Of a stretch of 64,000 nucleotides of DNA, positions 24,774 to 33,174 are shown in pieces. The notes under the pieces were generated by a model. It had not been told where the DNA came from. It worked only from the letters and a program-made list of their open reading frames with translations, and did no database searches. Positions within the stretch are counted from its first letter, which is position 1. Each line of letters opens with the position of its first letter. Both the position numbers and the translations under genes were made by a program. The stretch comes from CAMCTV01 sp964420985 (GTDB lineage Bacteria; Bacteroidota; Bacteroidia; Flavobacteriales_D; Sanyastnellaceae): the NCBI GenBank assembly GCA_964420985.1, contig CAYQUT010000010.1:19247-83246 (forward strand), read 5' to 3'.

Positions 24774-25811
24774 ATGAAATTCAAAGCCTCTCAGATTGCC
24801 ATGATGCTCCAAGGGACCTTGGAGGGCGCCGATGTTGATGTAAGCCAATTGTCTAAAATTGAAGAAGGGAGGGAGGGTTCACTCACTTTCCTTTCTAATC
24901 CAAAATACACTCCATTTATTTATCAAACACAGGCCAGTGTAGCCATTGTAGGTCTTGATTTTGTTGCGGAGTATCCCTTGCCGGGGTCGTTGAGTCTGAT
25001 TCGTGTGGCTGATGCTTACAGCGCATTTGCGCAACTGTTAGAAGCTTACAATCAATTTATGCTTCCTCAACCCGGCATTAGTCAGCATGCCATCATTCCT
25101 CAATCTGCCCAGATTGGCGTGAATGTTCACATTGGTGATTTTGTCGTTATTGGTGAAGGAGTTGTTATTGAAGACAATGTTATTATTCAGTCCAATGTAA
25201 ATGTTGGCAATCGGGTGAGCGTCGGGGAAGGATCTGTGCTGTATCCAGGAGTTCGAGTCTACCATGATTGCGTGATTGGAAAGAAATGTACCTTGCATGC
25301 CAATGCAGTAATTGGAAGTGATGGTTTTGGTTTTGCCCCGGATGCCAATGGAGTATTCAAGAAAGTGCCTCAGATTGGCAATGTTATCTTAGAAGACAAT
25401 GTGGATGTTGGGGCCAATACTTGTATTGATAGAGCTACTATGGGTTCTACTATTATCAGAAGAGGTGTAAAACTAGACAATTTGATACAAATTGCACACA
25501 ACGTTGAGATAGGGGAGAACACCGTGATGGCTGCGCAGTGCGGAGTGGCGGGTTCCACCAAAATTGGCAAGCAATGCATGATTGGTGGGCAAGTAGGATT
25601 TGCAGGTCACATCAATATCGCAGACAATACCAAAATTGCTGCTCAAAGTGGTATTTCAGGAAATGTAAAAAGTCCAGGAACAACTCTGATGGGCACTCCC
25701 GCATTTCCGGCCATGGAGTACAATAAGTCATATGTTTATTTCCGTCGTCTCCCCGCCATGAACCAAATGCTTGATCAGTTTAAGAAATGGATGGATGGCC
25801 AATCCAAGTAG
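24774..25811 (+). CDS. lpxD: UDP-3-O-acylglucosamine N-acyltransferase
   Basis: 345 residues. An N-terminal UDP-binding domain (residues about 1-100, with LTFLSNPKYTPFIY) is followed by a left-handed parallel beta helix built of hexapeptide repeats (VVIGEGVVIEDNVIIQSNV), the catalytic His region QIAHNVEIGENTVMA and a short C-terminal helix (NQMLDQFKKW). LpxD adds the second N-linked 3-hydroxyacyl chain in lipid A synthesis. A TACTTTCG, one base off the -7 consensus, ends six bases before the ATG. A methyltransferase gene follows after three bases. Confidence 0.96.
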   Translation: MKFKASQIAMMLQGTLEGADVDVSQLSKIEEGREGSLTFLSNPKYTPFIYQTQASVAIVGLDFVAEYPLPGSLSLIRVADAYSAFAQLLEAYNQFMLPQPGISQHAIIPQSAQIGVNVHIGDFVVIGEGVVIEDNVIIQSNVNVGNRVSVGEGSVLYPGVRVYHDCVIGKKCTLHANAVIGSDGFGFAPDANGVFKKVPQIGNVILEDNVDVGANTCIDRATMGSTIIRRGVKLDNLIQIAHNVEIGENTVMAAQCGVAGSTKIGKQCMIGGQVGFAGHINIADNTKIAAQSGISGNVKSPGTTLMGTPAFPAMEYNKSYVYFRRLPAMNQMLDQFKKWMDGQSK

Positions 25812-25814
25812 TCT

Positions 25815-26585
25815 ATGCGCTGGTATTGGCATTCATTTTTAAAAGGGGTTCATCATTTTTTTGTTGCAAAAGAACGTCATGGAGTTCACTCTCCTTTGGT
25901 GTATCAGTTGATGGATAAGGATCTGAAAATCCCGCTTCCGTCTCGTTTACAGCGTATTCAATCACACCGGAAATTCCTATCCTCTTCCATTGAGCAATGG
26001 GAGGCTGTAGACCTTGGAGCTGGTTCTCGATCAGTCACAAAGAATTTGGGACATGCCGTGAGAAAAGCGAGTAGTGACGAAAAGAAAGGGGCTTTCCTCT
26101 ATCGCTGGATAAATCGTTTTCAACCCAAGTTTACTTTGGAATTGGGAACACATGTTGGATTGGGATCTGCATATCTTTTGGAAGGTTGTCCTGAAACACA
26201 ATTGTATACGATTGAAGGAGATCCTTTTTTATATCAAAAATCGCTGGATTGGCTGAAGCAATACGGTGATCGGGTTCATTCTTTTAATGGCTCTTTTGAT
26301 GCTGTATTGCAGGATGTATTACCCCAGCAGCGTTGGGATCTGGTGATTATTGATGGTCATCATGAAGGAGAAGCTTTGTTGCGGTATTGGCAACGCATTG
26401 TGCCTTTTTTAAATGATGACGCCTGGGTGATTATGGATGATATCCATTGGTCTCCTGATATGTCAGCAGCTTGGAATGCAATTGTGGAAAGCAGTCAAAG
26501 AAAATTGACTTTGGATTTTTTTCAATTCGGTGTTTATGGTCACATGGCTCGCCATCAAAAGGAGCACTTCCTGTTGCGTTATTAA
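25815..26585 (+). CDS. Class I SAM-dependent methyltransferase
   Basis: 256 residues. The SAM loop is TLELGTHVGLGSAYLLEG, acidic residue in YTIEGDP, and WDLVIIDGHHEG with IMDDIHWSPDM resembles the metal-dependent O-methyltransferase core. The N-terminal 100 residues (HFFVAKERHGVHSPLVYQ) occur in a Bacteroidota-specific group. Substrate is unknown. It starts three bases after lpxD and is probably cotranscribed with it. Its stop overlaps the stop of the converging gene. Confidence 0.85.
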   Translation: MRWYWHSFLKGVHHFFVAKERHGVHSPLVYQLMDKDLKIPLPSRLQRIQSHRKFLSSSIEQWEAVDLGAGSRSVTKNLGHAVRKASSDEKKGAFLYRWINRFQPKFTLELGTHVGLGSAYLLEGCPETQLYTIEGDPFLYQKSLDWLKQYGDRVHSFNGSFDAVLQDVLPQQRWDLVIIDGHHEGEALLRYWQRIVPFLNDDAWVIMDDIHWSPDMSAAWNAIVESSQRKLTLDFFQFGVYGHMARHQKEHFLLRY

Positions 26586-27679
26586 AATTTTCTTACTGGA
26601 ACGCCGCTGATATTGACATTTTTGGCCTGTATGTCACTGAAGTCAAAATCAAAATCATATACAGCGCCGTATGTGGCATTTTGTTGCGATGAAGTCCAAT
26701 GAAATGGGCCGGGTATATTTCCAATGTTTGGAGTGTACAAGTTGTCACAAATGAGGTTCATTTCTGCATTGTTGGGAAGATACCAGTCACTAAATCCATT
26801 GACAGTGTAATTGTCGATGATACGGGCCACTGCGTTGGTGGTAGAGCAGGCCGCCACAATGGCAGCGGTATTGACATCACCTGCACCAATGGTATTGGTG
26901 ATTCCTGCAATCAAAGTTCCTTGACAGCCCCAGATTCCAGAAAAAGAAGTGGGGTAGACCTCTAAATATCTCCATCCATTGGTATAACTTCCTTTGTCAT
27001 AAAAAACAACACCTCCTGCTGGTCCTGCGGAACCAATGGTATAGCTGGCTGTACCCGCACAAGTGCATTGTGCATTGTATTGGTCGTTGCTGGTAGATGG
27101 GTTGTTGTCATCACAACTTTGTCCTGTGATATGACAACTTCCATCATTGTCAGTGGCCAAGGGATTAAAGTTGCAGGCTGCGCTATTGGTGCATCCTAGA
27201 ACGTGATTGGCCGAACTTACTCCTGGAATAATGATGTTGTTTTGACCAATTTGAAGCGTGTCTCCTGTCAAACTAACTGCAACTTTTGTGGCCTCTGCAT
27301 ACAATGCATAGGGCACGCTTTGAAAGGGTTCTGTGCCATACAATTGCCATCCTTGCCCAAAGTTGAAATCTACCTGCAAATATTTTTGCCCCTGGCTCCA
27401 ATCCAATGATGAAAATGTACCGATGGTAGCTGGTCCACTTCCAATAACGGTGGTAACTAAACCTTGCGCATTGGTGCTGAGCGATTTTATTTCCTGATAA
27501 GTAATGGTGCCATTGGAACTTCCTTGCCGTACACACAGACGTACACTCAGGTTTTGATTGGCCATAATTTCACCAGCACTATTTTTTACGATGGCTTGGT
27601 ATTGTATTCCTTTGGGTGCTTGTGCGCTTGAAACAAGAGAAAGAACCAAAGCAAAAACCAGGACAAGGATATTTTTCAT
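26582..27679 (-). CDS. Secreted protein with Lcl/DUF1566-like C-terminal domain
   Basis: 365 residues with a signal peptide (KNILVLVFALVLSLVSSA). Mature N-terminus QAPKGIQYQAIVKNSAGE is a module of Bacteroidota surface proteins, extending to VPYALYAEAT. A Cys-rich link (GCTNSAACNFNPLATDNDGSC) follows, then a domain of about 150 residues with GGVVFYDKGSYTNGWRYLEV and DWYLPNNAEMNLI, the pattern of Lcl/DUF1566 domains. Cell-surface or extracellular location is likely; adhesion is one possibility. No T9SS tail is seen. Confidence 0.83.
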   Translation of the reverse strand: MKNILVLVFALVLSLVSSAQAPKGIQYQAIVKNSAGEIMANQNLSVRLCVRQGSSNGTITYQEIKSLSTNAQGLVTTVIGSGPATIGTFSSLDWSQGQKYLQVDFNFGQGWQLYGTEPFQSVPYALYAEATKVAVSLTGDTLQIGQNNIIIPGVSSANHVLGCTNSAACNFNPLATDNDGSCHITGQSCDDNNPSTSNDQYNAQCTCAGTASYTIGSAGPAGGVVFYDKGSYTNGWRYLEVYPTSFSGIWGCQGTLIAGITNTIGAGDVNTAAIVAACSTTNAVARIIDNYTVNGFSDWYLPNNAEMNLICDNLYTPNIGNIPGPFHWTSSQQNATYGAVYDFDFDFSDIQAKNVNISGVPVRKF

Positions 27680-27688
27680 GTGAGCAAT

Positions 27689-28615
27689 TTAATCAAAAAA
27701 ATGTTTTTTCTTCAAGGTATCCATTAACCAAGAATTGTAGTCTTGAACGCCTGCAGTGCTCAAGTGATCGGAATCAATGAAATTTTTCAACGCTAATGGA
27801 ACAGCACTTTGGCCATTGATGAATTTTTCTTTTGGAATGATTTCTTGAAGGGCAAGCGGGAGGTTTTCATATTTAGCTGCCTCATGAGATGAGAAAATAG
27901 GTGATTGAACAATCATCCATTTTATTTTACGATCGTTGGCCCAGAGTACAATATTTTGTAATGCATTTACTTGTGATTGGTTGATAATACCGGAGACCTT
28001 TGGTGTTTGATGTCTTGCATCAAAGGCCTGATGGCTCTGAACATAGCCACCAGTGATGTATTGGTCGTGGCCAATTCGTTTCGGGTTTTTTTTAGGTTGG
28101 AGGTCCAACAACTTTTGGGATAGGGTTCGGTACAGCAACGCATTGTACCACTTTACATCATGGTGCTCACTCCATCTCATGGGGTAGAAATCTGTATTGG
28201 CCAAAAGATCTATGGATGATTCTATTCCTTCATTGTAAAACAATGGCAAGTAAAAGTCGATGATCAAACGTTTGGGCAATAAATGATGGGGTAAATGCTG
28301 TATTATTTCCCAAGTTTGAATAGGGGTTTGCGCTGTGCTGCCTAAGTTAAAGGCGGCTTTCTGCTCTTGATTGAAAATACGCGGGTCATAATTGCGGTAG
28401 GCATGGCTTGAGCCAATGAACAAAAGATCAATGTGTTTTTGGCTTTTGACTTCTTGAAAACGCAGTTGACTGTGTCCTGCACCTCCTTCGGGATAATAAA
28501 ATTGTGAACCGAATGAAATGGACATGCACTGGCCAATTAGAATCAATAAAAGGCAATAGAGCAGAAAGAAAATTCCTGTGAAAAGAAAAGCCTTTTGAAA
28601 GAATGTCCTGGACAT
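27689..28615 (-). CDS. Membrane-anchored SGNH-like protein of unknown function
   Basis: 308 residues. An N-terminal membrane helix (FLFTGIFFLLYCLLLILIG) anchors the protein. The rest begins DLLFIGSSHAYRNYDP, where GSSH occupies the place of the GDS block of SGNH hydrolases, and ends with SDHLSTAGVQDYNSW, matching the block V Asp-x-x-His (D-H). It may be an esterase or acyltransferase acting on envelope polysaccharide, though the substrate is unknown. It is followed by the DUF1566-like gene nine bases downstream on the same strand. Confidence 0.75.
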   Translation of the reverse strand: MSRTFFQKAFLFTGIFFLLYCLLLILIGQCMSISFGSQFYYPEGGAGHSQLRFQEVKSQKHIDLLFIGSSHAYRNYDPRIFNQEQKAAFNLGSTAQTPIQTWEIIQHLPHHLLPKRLIIDFYLPLFYNEGIESSIDLLANTDFYPMRWSEHHDVKWYNALLYRTLSQKLLDLQPKKNPKRIGHDQYITGGYVQSHQAFDARHQTPKVSGIINQSQVNALQNIVLWANDRKIKWMIVQSPIFSSHEAAKYENLPLALQEIIPKEKFINGQSAVPLALKNFIDSDHLSTAGVQDYNSWLMDTLKKKHFFD

Positions 28616-28642
28616 GTTTCAAAGATAAGCATTGTTTTATAC

Positions 28643-28650
28643 TAGCTTTG
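28643..28650 (+). promoter_or_regulatory. -7 box of the glutaredoxin-like lipoprotein gene
   Basis: TAGCTTTG, a full TAnnTTTG match, ends four bases before the ATG at 28655. Confidence 0.5.
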
Positions 28651-28654
28651 GCAC

Positions 28655-28981
28655 ATGAGAAATGCTTTGTTGATCTTCTTGACAGCGTTATTGATGGTGC
28701 AATGCCAGAACAATTCAAGCACCACCATTGATCCTAAGTTTGTTATTTACACCAAACCTGGTTGCCCCAGGTGCGAAAAATCCTTGAGCATTTTGTCTCA
28801 ACGGGGAATTGTCTTTGAGGAAAGAAGCATAGCTGAACCCATACACCAGAGGGAGATGTGGGAATTGATAAGGTCAGAAAAGGATCAACCCACAACAAGG
28901 GTCACATTGCCTGTGGTGTATATGGACAGTGTTTTATATTACAACCTGCAAGATTTAGACGGTTTTTTTGGTGGAATTTAA
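28655..28981 (+). CDS. Glutaredoxin-like lipoprotein
   Basis: 108 residues. A lipoprotein signal is visible (NALLIFLTALLMVQC, lipobox Cys17), followed by a short linker and a thioredoxin-fold domain with KPGCPRCEKSLSILSQRG (CxxC) and VTLPVVYMD, the cis-Pro loop. Glutaredoxins are usually cytosolic; an exported lipid-anchored version suggests thiol exchange or metal handling in the periplasm. It overlaps the convergent SDR gene end by four bases. Confidence 0.8.
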   Translation: MRNALLIFLTALLMVQCQNNSSTTIDPKFVIYTKPGCPRCEKSLSILSQRGIVFEERSIAEPIHQREMWELIRSEKDQPTTRVTLPVVYMDSVLYYNLQDLDGFFGGI

Positions 28982-29670
28982 ATCTTCAAACTACTCATTC
29001 CTCCATCTAGGTGTAATACCTGTCCGGTCATCCATGAAGTGGACTCGGTTAGAAGAAATTGGGCCATATGAGCAATGTCCTCAGCTGTACCCAACTTTTT
29101 CAAAGGATGTCTTTGAGCCCCCGATTCTATTTTTTCTGGACTGCCGGTGAGTTTCTCGGACAACGGGGTAATGGTCAGTGAGGGTGCAATGGCATTGACA
29201 CGAATTAAAGGCGCCCATTCTGCTGCCAAGCTTCTGGTTAATCCTTCAATAGCCCCTTTGGCCATAGCAATAGAACTGTGAAAGGGCATTCCACTTTGAA
29301 CAGCCACTGTACTGAACAATACGACAGATGGATGATTTGATTTTTTTAAGTGTGCCAAGCCCGCTTGGAGCACATTGACCGCTCCCCAGGTATTGACGCT
29401 CATTTCTTCTTGAAATTGTTCCATGGTCAACCGATGAAAAGGCTTGAGCTCAATGGTTCCTGGTAAATATGCGATGCCATCCAATACTTCGGGTAATTCA
29501 TGAACCGGGAAAGGTTGGTTGTGCGTCCAAGTGATGCCGGTAGATCCTGGCAGTTCATCATGCTGATCACCGCGGCCAGTAAACCAAACCTGATGATTGT
29601 GCATGAGCAATTGCTCTACCAAGGCTCTTCCGATACCATGTGTTCCACCGACAATAAGATAGTTGGCCAT
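28978..29670 (-). CDS. SDR-family protein lacking the catalytic tyrosine
   Basis: 230 residues. The cofactor motif GGTHGIG, structural N93 and the Ser of FSTVAVQ (S120) are standard. The catalytic YxxxK reads IAMAK: K138 is kept but position 134 is Ile rather than Tyr. C-terminal VNAIAPSLT and DGGM are present. Without Tyr, classical ketone reduction is unlikely, so it may bind NAD(P) for another purpose or use a different acid. It lies three bases after folE on the same strand, an arrangement that could reflect a pterin link, though unproven. Confidence 0.88.
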   Translation of the reverse strand: MANYLIVGGTHGIGRALVEQLLMHNHQVWFTGRGDQHDELPGSTGITWTHNQPFPVHELPEVLDGIAYLPGTIELKPFHRLTMEQFQEEMSVNTWGAVNVLQAGLAHLKKSNHPSVVLFSTVAVQSGMPFHSSIAMAKGAIEGLTRSLAAEWAPLIRVNAIAPSLTITPLSEKLTGSPEKIESGAQRHPLKKLGTAEDIAHMAQFLLTESTSWMTGQVLHLDGGMSSLKI

Positions 29671-29673
29671 AAT

Positions 29674-30336
29674 TTAAATCTGGATGTATTTTAAAAATTC
29701 GTTTTTCCTTCCCTCTTCCAAAAATGCTCCGCTGAAGGAACTGGTTACGGTAGATGAATTGATGTCTTGGACTCCACGGCTACTGACGCATAAATGCACG
29801 GCGTCAATCATGACGGCAACATCCTCCGTTTGCAAAATCTTTTTCAAATCGTTGGCGATTTGAATGGTCAATCGCTCTTGCACTTGCGGGCGTTTGGCGT
29901 AGTACTGCACGATGCGATTCAATTTGGATAGACCAATCACTTGACCATTGCTGATGTAGGCCACGTGCGCTTTTCCCATAATAGGGACAAAATGATGCTC
30001 GCAATTGGAGAAGAAGGTGATGTTTTTCTCCACCAACATTTCCTTGTATTGGTATTTGTTTTCGAAGAGTTTGATGTCTGGACGATTCTCTGGAAGCAAT
30101 CCTGAGAAAATTTCTTTGACATACATTTTTGCTACGCGATGCGGTGTTCCTGAAAGGCTGTCGTCATTCCTGTCCAATCCCAGAATATCCATGATGGCAG
30201 CAAAATGTTTCTCAATTTTTTCAATTTTTTCCTCAGCACTCAAGTCAAATGCGTCGGCCCGCATGGGGGTTTCAATAGAGGTCATCACATGCTCATCACC
30301 TATCTCGTCGATTTGAATTTTTAATTCCTTCTCCAT
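29674..30336 (-). CDS. folE: GTP cyclohydrolase I
   Basis: 220 residues from the ATG at 30336; a longer frame starts upstream but lacks family similarity. Zinc ligands are the Cys and His of NCEHHFVPIMGKAHVAYI and the Cys of CVSSRGVQD; the substrate-binding LSKLNRIVQYYAKRPQVQERL is intact. It converts GTP to dihydroneopterin triphosphate for folate and pterin synthesis. An SDR gene follows three bases downstream. The upstream region holds a Fur-like palindrome at 30375-30387. Confidence 0.95.
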   Translation of the reverse strand: MEKELKIQIDEIGDEHVMTSIETPMRADAFDLSAEEKIEKIEKHFAAIMDILGLDRNDDSLSGTPHRVAKMYVKEIFSGLLPENRPDIKLFENKYQYKEMLVEKNITFFSNCEHHFVPIMGKAHVAYISNGQVIGLSKLNRIVQYYAKRPQVQERLTIQIANDLKKILQTEDVAVMIDAVHLCVSSRGVQDINSSTVTSSFSGAFLEEGRKNEFLKYIQI

Positions 30337-30374
30337 GACTACTAAACCAATAGACCTGACATTTGTTCGCAAAA

Positions 30375-30387
30375 AATGATTATCATT
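30375..30387. promoter_or_regulatory. Fur-box-like palindrome between folE and the permease gene
   Basis: AATGAT-T-ATCATT is a perfect palindrome with six-base arms and matches the core of the Fur-family box (GATAATGATAATCATTATC). It lies 39 bases upstream of the folE ATG and 29 bases upstream of the permease ATG. Confidence 0.35.
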
Positions 30388-30415
30388 GTGAAATCAAAAC
30401 CTTAAAGAAAATTTT

Positions 30416-31858
30416 ATGTCAATTTGGAGAAAGAAGCCTGTAGAGGCTTATCATGCGGATGCAAGCAAAAGTGAGTTGAATCGTGTGTTGAGCAGATGGG
30501 GTTTGACCTCATTGGGAATTGGAGCCATCATTGGTGGTGGTATATTTACATTGACCGGAATTGCAGCTCATGATCATGCTGGACCTGCATTGGCCTTGTC
30601 TTTCATTATTGCGGGTATTGGTTGTTTGTTTGCCTCACTTTGCTATGCGGAGTTTGCCTCCGTTCTTCCCGTTGAGGGATCGGCTTATGCTTATGCCTAT
30701 GGTACCGTTGGAGAGTTGTTTGCTTGGTTCATTGGATGGAATTTGATTTTGGAATACATGATGGGAGCAACAACTGTGGCTGTTGCATGGAGTGGTTATT
30801 TCAATAAATTATTGCATTTGTTTGGTATTCACATCCCAGATTACTTGACCAATGATCCCGCCTCTCATGGTGGACCAGCATTCAATTTGTTGGCATTTAT
30901 CATCACGTGGGTGATTACGGCTATTTTGGTGAAGGGAATCAAAGAGGCGGCTAAGACCAACAACATCATTGTAATACTAAAAGTGGCCGTTGTTTTGTTC
31001 GTGATTTTTGCAGGTGCCTTTTTCGTTGATCCAGCCAATTGGACTCCCTTTATTCCTGCTGAAACACCGGTATTGGATGCTTTGGGTAATCCAACAGGGG
31101 AGGTAAACTTTGGTTTTGGAGGCGTATTGACAGCTGCCACCATTGTATTCTTTGCCTATATTGGTTTTGACGCTGTATCTACCCAAGCAGGTGAGGCCAT
31201 CAATCCAAAGAAAGATGTTCCATTTGCCATCATAGCATCATTGGTAATTTGTACTTTGTTGTACATCGCTGTATCCTTGGTTTTGACGGGTATGGTTCCC
31301 TATACTGATTTGGATTTGAAAGCTCCGGTGGCTTCGGCATTTGAAGGTGCAGGAATTACATGGGCAGTATATCTGATTACCATCGCAGCTACTGCTGGAT
31401 TGATGTCGGTGATGTTGGTGATGATGTTGGGTCAAACCAGGATTTTCTTGGGGATGTCTAAGGATGGCTTATTGCCTTTCAATATTTTCGGTAAGCTTCA
31501 TCCAACTTTTAAAACGCCATATCGTTCAACCATTTTGGTAGGTTTTATCATTTCTATTGTGTCAGCATTAACACCCATCAATAGTGTTTCTGAAATGTGT
31601 TCTATGGGAACATTGTTGGCCTTTGCCATGGTTTGCGTAGCGGTTTTGATTTTGCGTGTAAAACAACCAGGTTTGGATCGTCCGTACAAGACTCCGTTCA
31701 TATACTTTGTGGCTCCTGCAGGTGCGTTGTTTAATGTGTTTTTGATGTCTTACGTGCGCATTCACACTTGGTACGCTTTCTTGATTTGGGGCGCCATTGG
31801 AGTATTGGTTTATTTCCTTTACAGTCGAAGACATTCTCATTTGCATCCAAAGGGATAA
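30416..31858 (+). CDS. APC-superfamily amino acid permease
   Basis: 480 residues with about 12 hydrophobic segments. The N-terminal TM1 motif LGIGAIIGGGIFTLTG and later FFAYIGFDAVSTQAGEAINPKKDVP are characteristic of the CAT/YfnA-like branch of the APC superfamily. It imports amino acids, probably cationic ones or a broad range, by symport. A strong terminator follows at 31877-31900. The Fur-like site at 30375 may affect its promoter. Confidence 0.93.
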   Translation: MSIWRKKPVEAYHADASKSELNRVLSRWGLTSLGIGAIIGGGIFTLTGIAAHDHAGPALALSFIIAGIGCLFASLCYAEFASVLPVEGSAYAYAYGTVGELFAWFIGWNLILEYMMGATTVAVAWSGYFNKLLHLFGIHIPDYLTNDPASHGGPAFNLLAFIITWVITAILVKGIKEAAKTNNIIVILKVAVVLFVIFAGAFFVDPANWTPFIPAETPVLDALGNPTGEVNFGFGGVLTAATIVFFAYIGFDAVSTQAGEAINPKKDVPFAIIASLVICTLLYIAVSLVLTGMVPYTDLDLKAPVASAFEGAGITWAVYLITIAATAGLMSVMLVMMLGQTRIFLGMSKDGLLPFNIFGKLHPTFKTPYRSTILVGFIISIVSALTPINSVSEMCSMGTLLAFAMVCVAVLILRVKQPGLDRPYKTPFIYFVAPAGALFNVFLMSYVRIHTWYAFLIWGAIGVLVYFLYSRRHSHLHPKG

Positions 31859-31876
31859 AATACAATTTTTTGAAAG

Positions 31877-31900
31877 AGCCGTCCTTGTGACGGCTTTTTT
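31877..31900 (+). terminator. Rho-independent terminator after the permease gene
   Basis: Seven-base-pair stem AGCCGTC/GACGGCT, loop CTTGT, followed by a T run, 18 bases past the stop. Confidence 0.9.
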
Positions 31901-31914
31901 ATTGCATACCCGAT

Positions 31915-31922
31915 TACCTTTG
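31915..31922 (+). promoter_or_regulatory. -7 box of the DAHP synthase gene
   Basis: TACCTTTG, a full TAnnTTTG match, ends four bases before a GTG (31927) and seven before the ATG (31930). Confidence 0.5.
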
Positions 31923-31929
31923 CCCCGTG

Positions 31930-33000
31930 ATGGAGAAATTTTCAATTCGGAATTTGGTGGCCCAGGGGTATCCCTTTTTAATTGCTGGCCCATGCGGCGT
32001 AGAGAGCAGAAATCAACTATTGTCCACCATTGAAGGGTTGTCTAAAGTTCCTCAAGTCAAAGCCATTAGAGGAGGTTTGTGGAAACCCAGAACCCGTCCC
32101 AATTCCTTTGAAGGAATGGGAGAGGCGGGAATTCCCTGGATGGTAGAAGCAAGAGATCAATTTCAATTGCCTATCATTACAGAGGTTGCAAAAGCTCAGC
32201 ATGTCGAAGTATGCCTAAAAAACAACTTTGATGCACTCTGGATTGGAGCAAGAACAGTAGCCAATCCTTTCAGTGTGCAAGAAATTGCCGATGCCCTCAA
32301 AGGAGTGAGTATTCCCATCTTCATTAAAAATCCTATTCATCCTGATTTGGCCCTTTGGATGGGTGCTATCGAGCGCATTCAAAATGCCGGCATCACTGAT
32401 GTTGCGGCCATTCACCGTGGCTTTTCCACAGGGTCCCCTACCATATACCGAAACCAACCTTTGTGGGAAATGCCTATTGCTCTTAAGACTGAAATGCCAG
32501 AGTTGCCCATCATTTGCGACCCCAGCCATATTGCAGGCAAACGCGATTTGATTTTGCAGGTAGCTCAGAAGGCAGCCGACTTGAACATGAGTGGTTGGAT
32601 GATAGAATCGCATTGTTCTCCTGAAACTGCTTTGAGTGATGCAGCCCAACAACTGACACCTGAATCCCTGGGACAGTTGATGGAGGCCATTACCATTCGC
32701 GTCACCACCGACGCATTGATTGACGATTGTCCTGAAATGCAACAATGGAGACAAGAGATGGACGCATTGGATAAAGATATTATTCATTTACTCGGTGATC
32801 GGATGCGTTTGGCAGAAAAGATGGGGCAGTATAAAAAAGAAAAAAATCTGACCATTTTTTCCCTTAACCGTTGGAAAGAAATTTTGGAAAGTCGCCAGCA
32901 ATGGGGCGAAGAGGATGGTTTGTCGTTGCGTTTTTTAAAGACTTATTTAGAGGCCCTGCACGCAGAAAGCATTCGACACCAAGTGGACATCATGAAATAA
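31930..33000 (+). CDS. Bifunctional 3-deoxy-7-phosphoheptulonate synthase / chorismate mutase
   Basis: 356 residues from the ATG at 31930; an adjacent GTG at 31927 is in frame. Residues about 1-255 are a type Ib DAHP synthase (LIAGPCGVES, IRGGLWKPRTRPNSF, CDPSHIAGKRDLI). Residues about 265-356 form an AroQ-class chorismate mutase (MDALDKDIIHLLGDRMRLAE, then KKEKNLTIF). The fusion links entry into the shikimate pathway to the branch towards Phe/Tyr and gives feedback control; this order is usual in Bacteroidota. Confidence 0.95.
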   Translation: MEKFSIRNLVAQGYPFLIAGPCGVESRNQLLSTIEGLSKVPQVKAIRGGLWKPRTRPNSFEGMGEAGIPWMVEARDQFQLPIITEVAKAQHVEVCLKNNFDALWIGARTVANPFSVQEIADALKGVSIPIFIKNPIHPDLALWMGAIERIQNAGITDVAAIHRGFSTGSPTIYRNQPLWEMPIALKTEMPELPIICDPSHIAGKRDLILQVAQKAADLNMSGWMIESHCSPETALSDAAQQLTPESLGQLMEAITIRVTTDALIDDCPEMQQWRQEMDALDKDIIHLLGDRMRLAEKMGQYKKEKNLTIFSLNRWKEILESRQQWGEEDGLSLRFLKTYLEALHAESIRHQVDIMK

Positions 33001-33001
33001 A

Positions 33002-33026
33002 AAAAGGCTGAAATTTTCAGCCTTTT
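33002..33026. terminator. Bidirectional terminator between DAHP synthase and tRNA-Leu
   Basis: Stem AAAAGGCTGA/TCAGCCTTTT with a short A/T loop; the flanking A and T runs make it work for both the plus-strand synthase gene and the minus-strand tRNA. Confidence 0.85.
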
Positions 33027-33032
33027 CTTTTG

Positions 33033-33114
33033 TGCCCAGGACAGGACTCGAACCTGCACAGATTGCTCCATACGCACCTCAAGCGTACGTGTATACCAAT
33101 TTCACCACCTGGGC
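33033..33114 (-). tRNA. tRNA-Leu (anticodon GAG)
   Basis: Read on the minus strand, the acceptor stem GCCCAGG pairs with CCTGGGC, discriminator A. D arm, a seven-base anticodon loop TTGAGGT with anticodon GAG, a long variable arm (class II, as for Leu) and GGTTCGAGTCC T arm are present. The CCA end is not encoded. Length 82 bases. Confidence 0.95.
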
Positions 33115-33162
33115 GAGCGCTGCAAAGGTAAGCATCCCGCCCCTTTCTCACAACCAATGCTG

Positions 33163-33170
33163 TATCTTTC
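33163..33170 (+). promoter_or_regulatory. -7-like box of the GH3 gene
   Basis: TATCTTTC differs from TAnnTTTG only in the last base and ends four bases before the ATG at 33175. Confidence 0.35.
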
Positions 33171-33174
33171 AAGC

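Noticed and set aside
31861..31930. Riboswitch or leader peptide before the DAHP synthase gene
   Set aside because: Only a terminator for the upstream permease and a -7 box lie there; the space left for a leader is a few bases.
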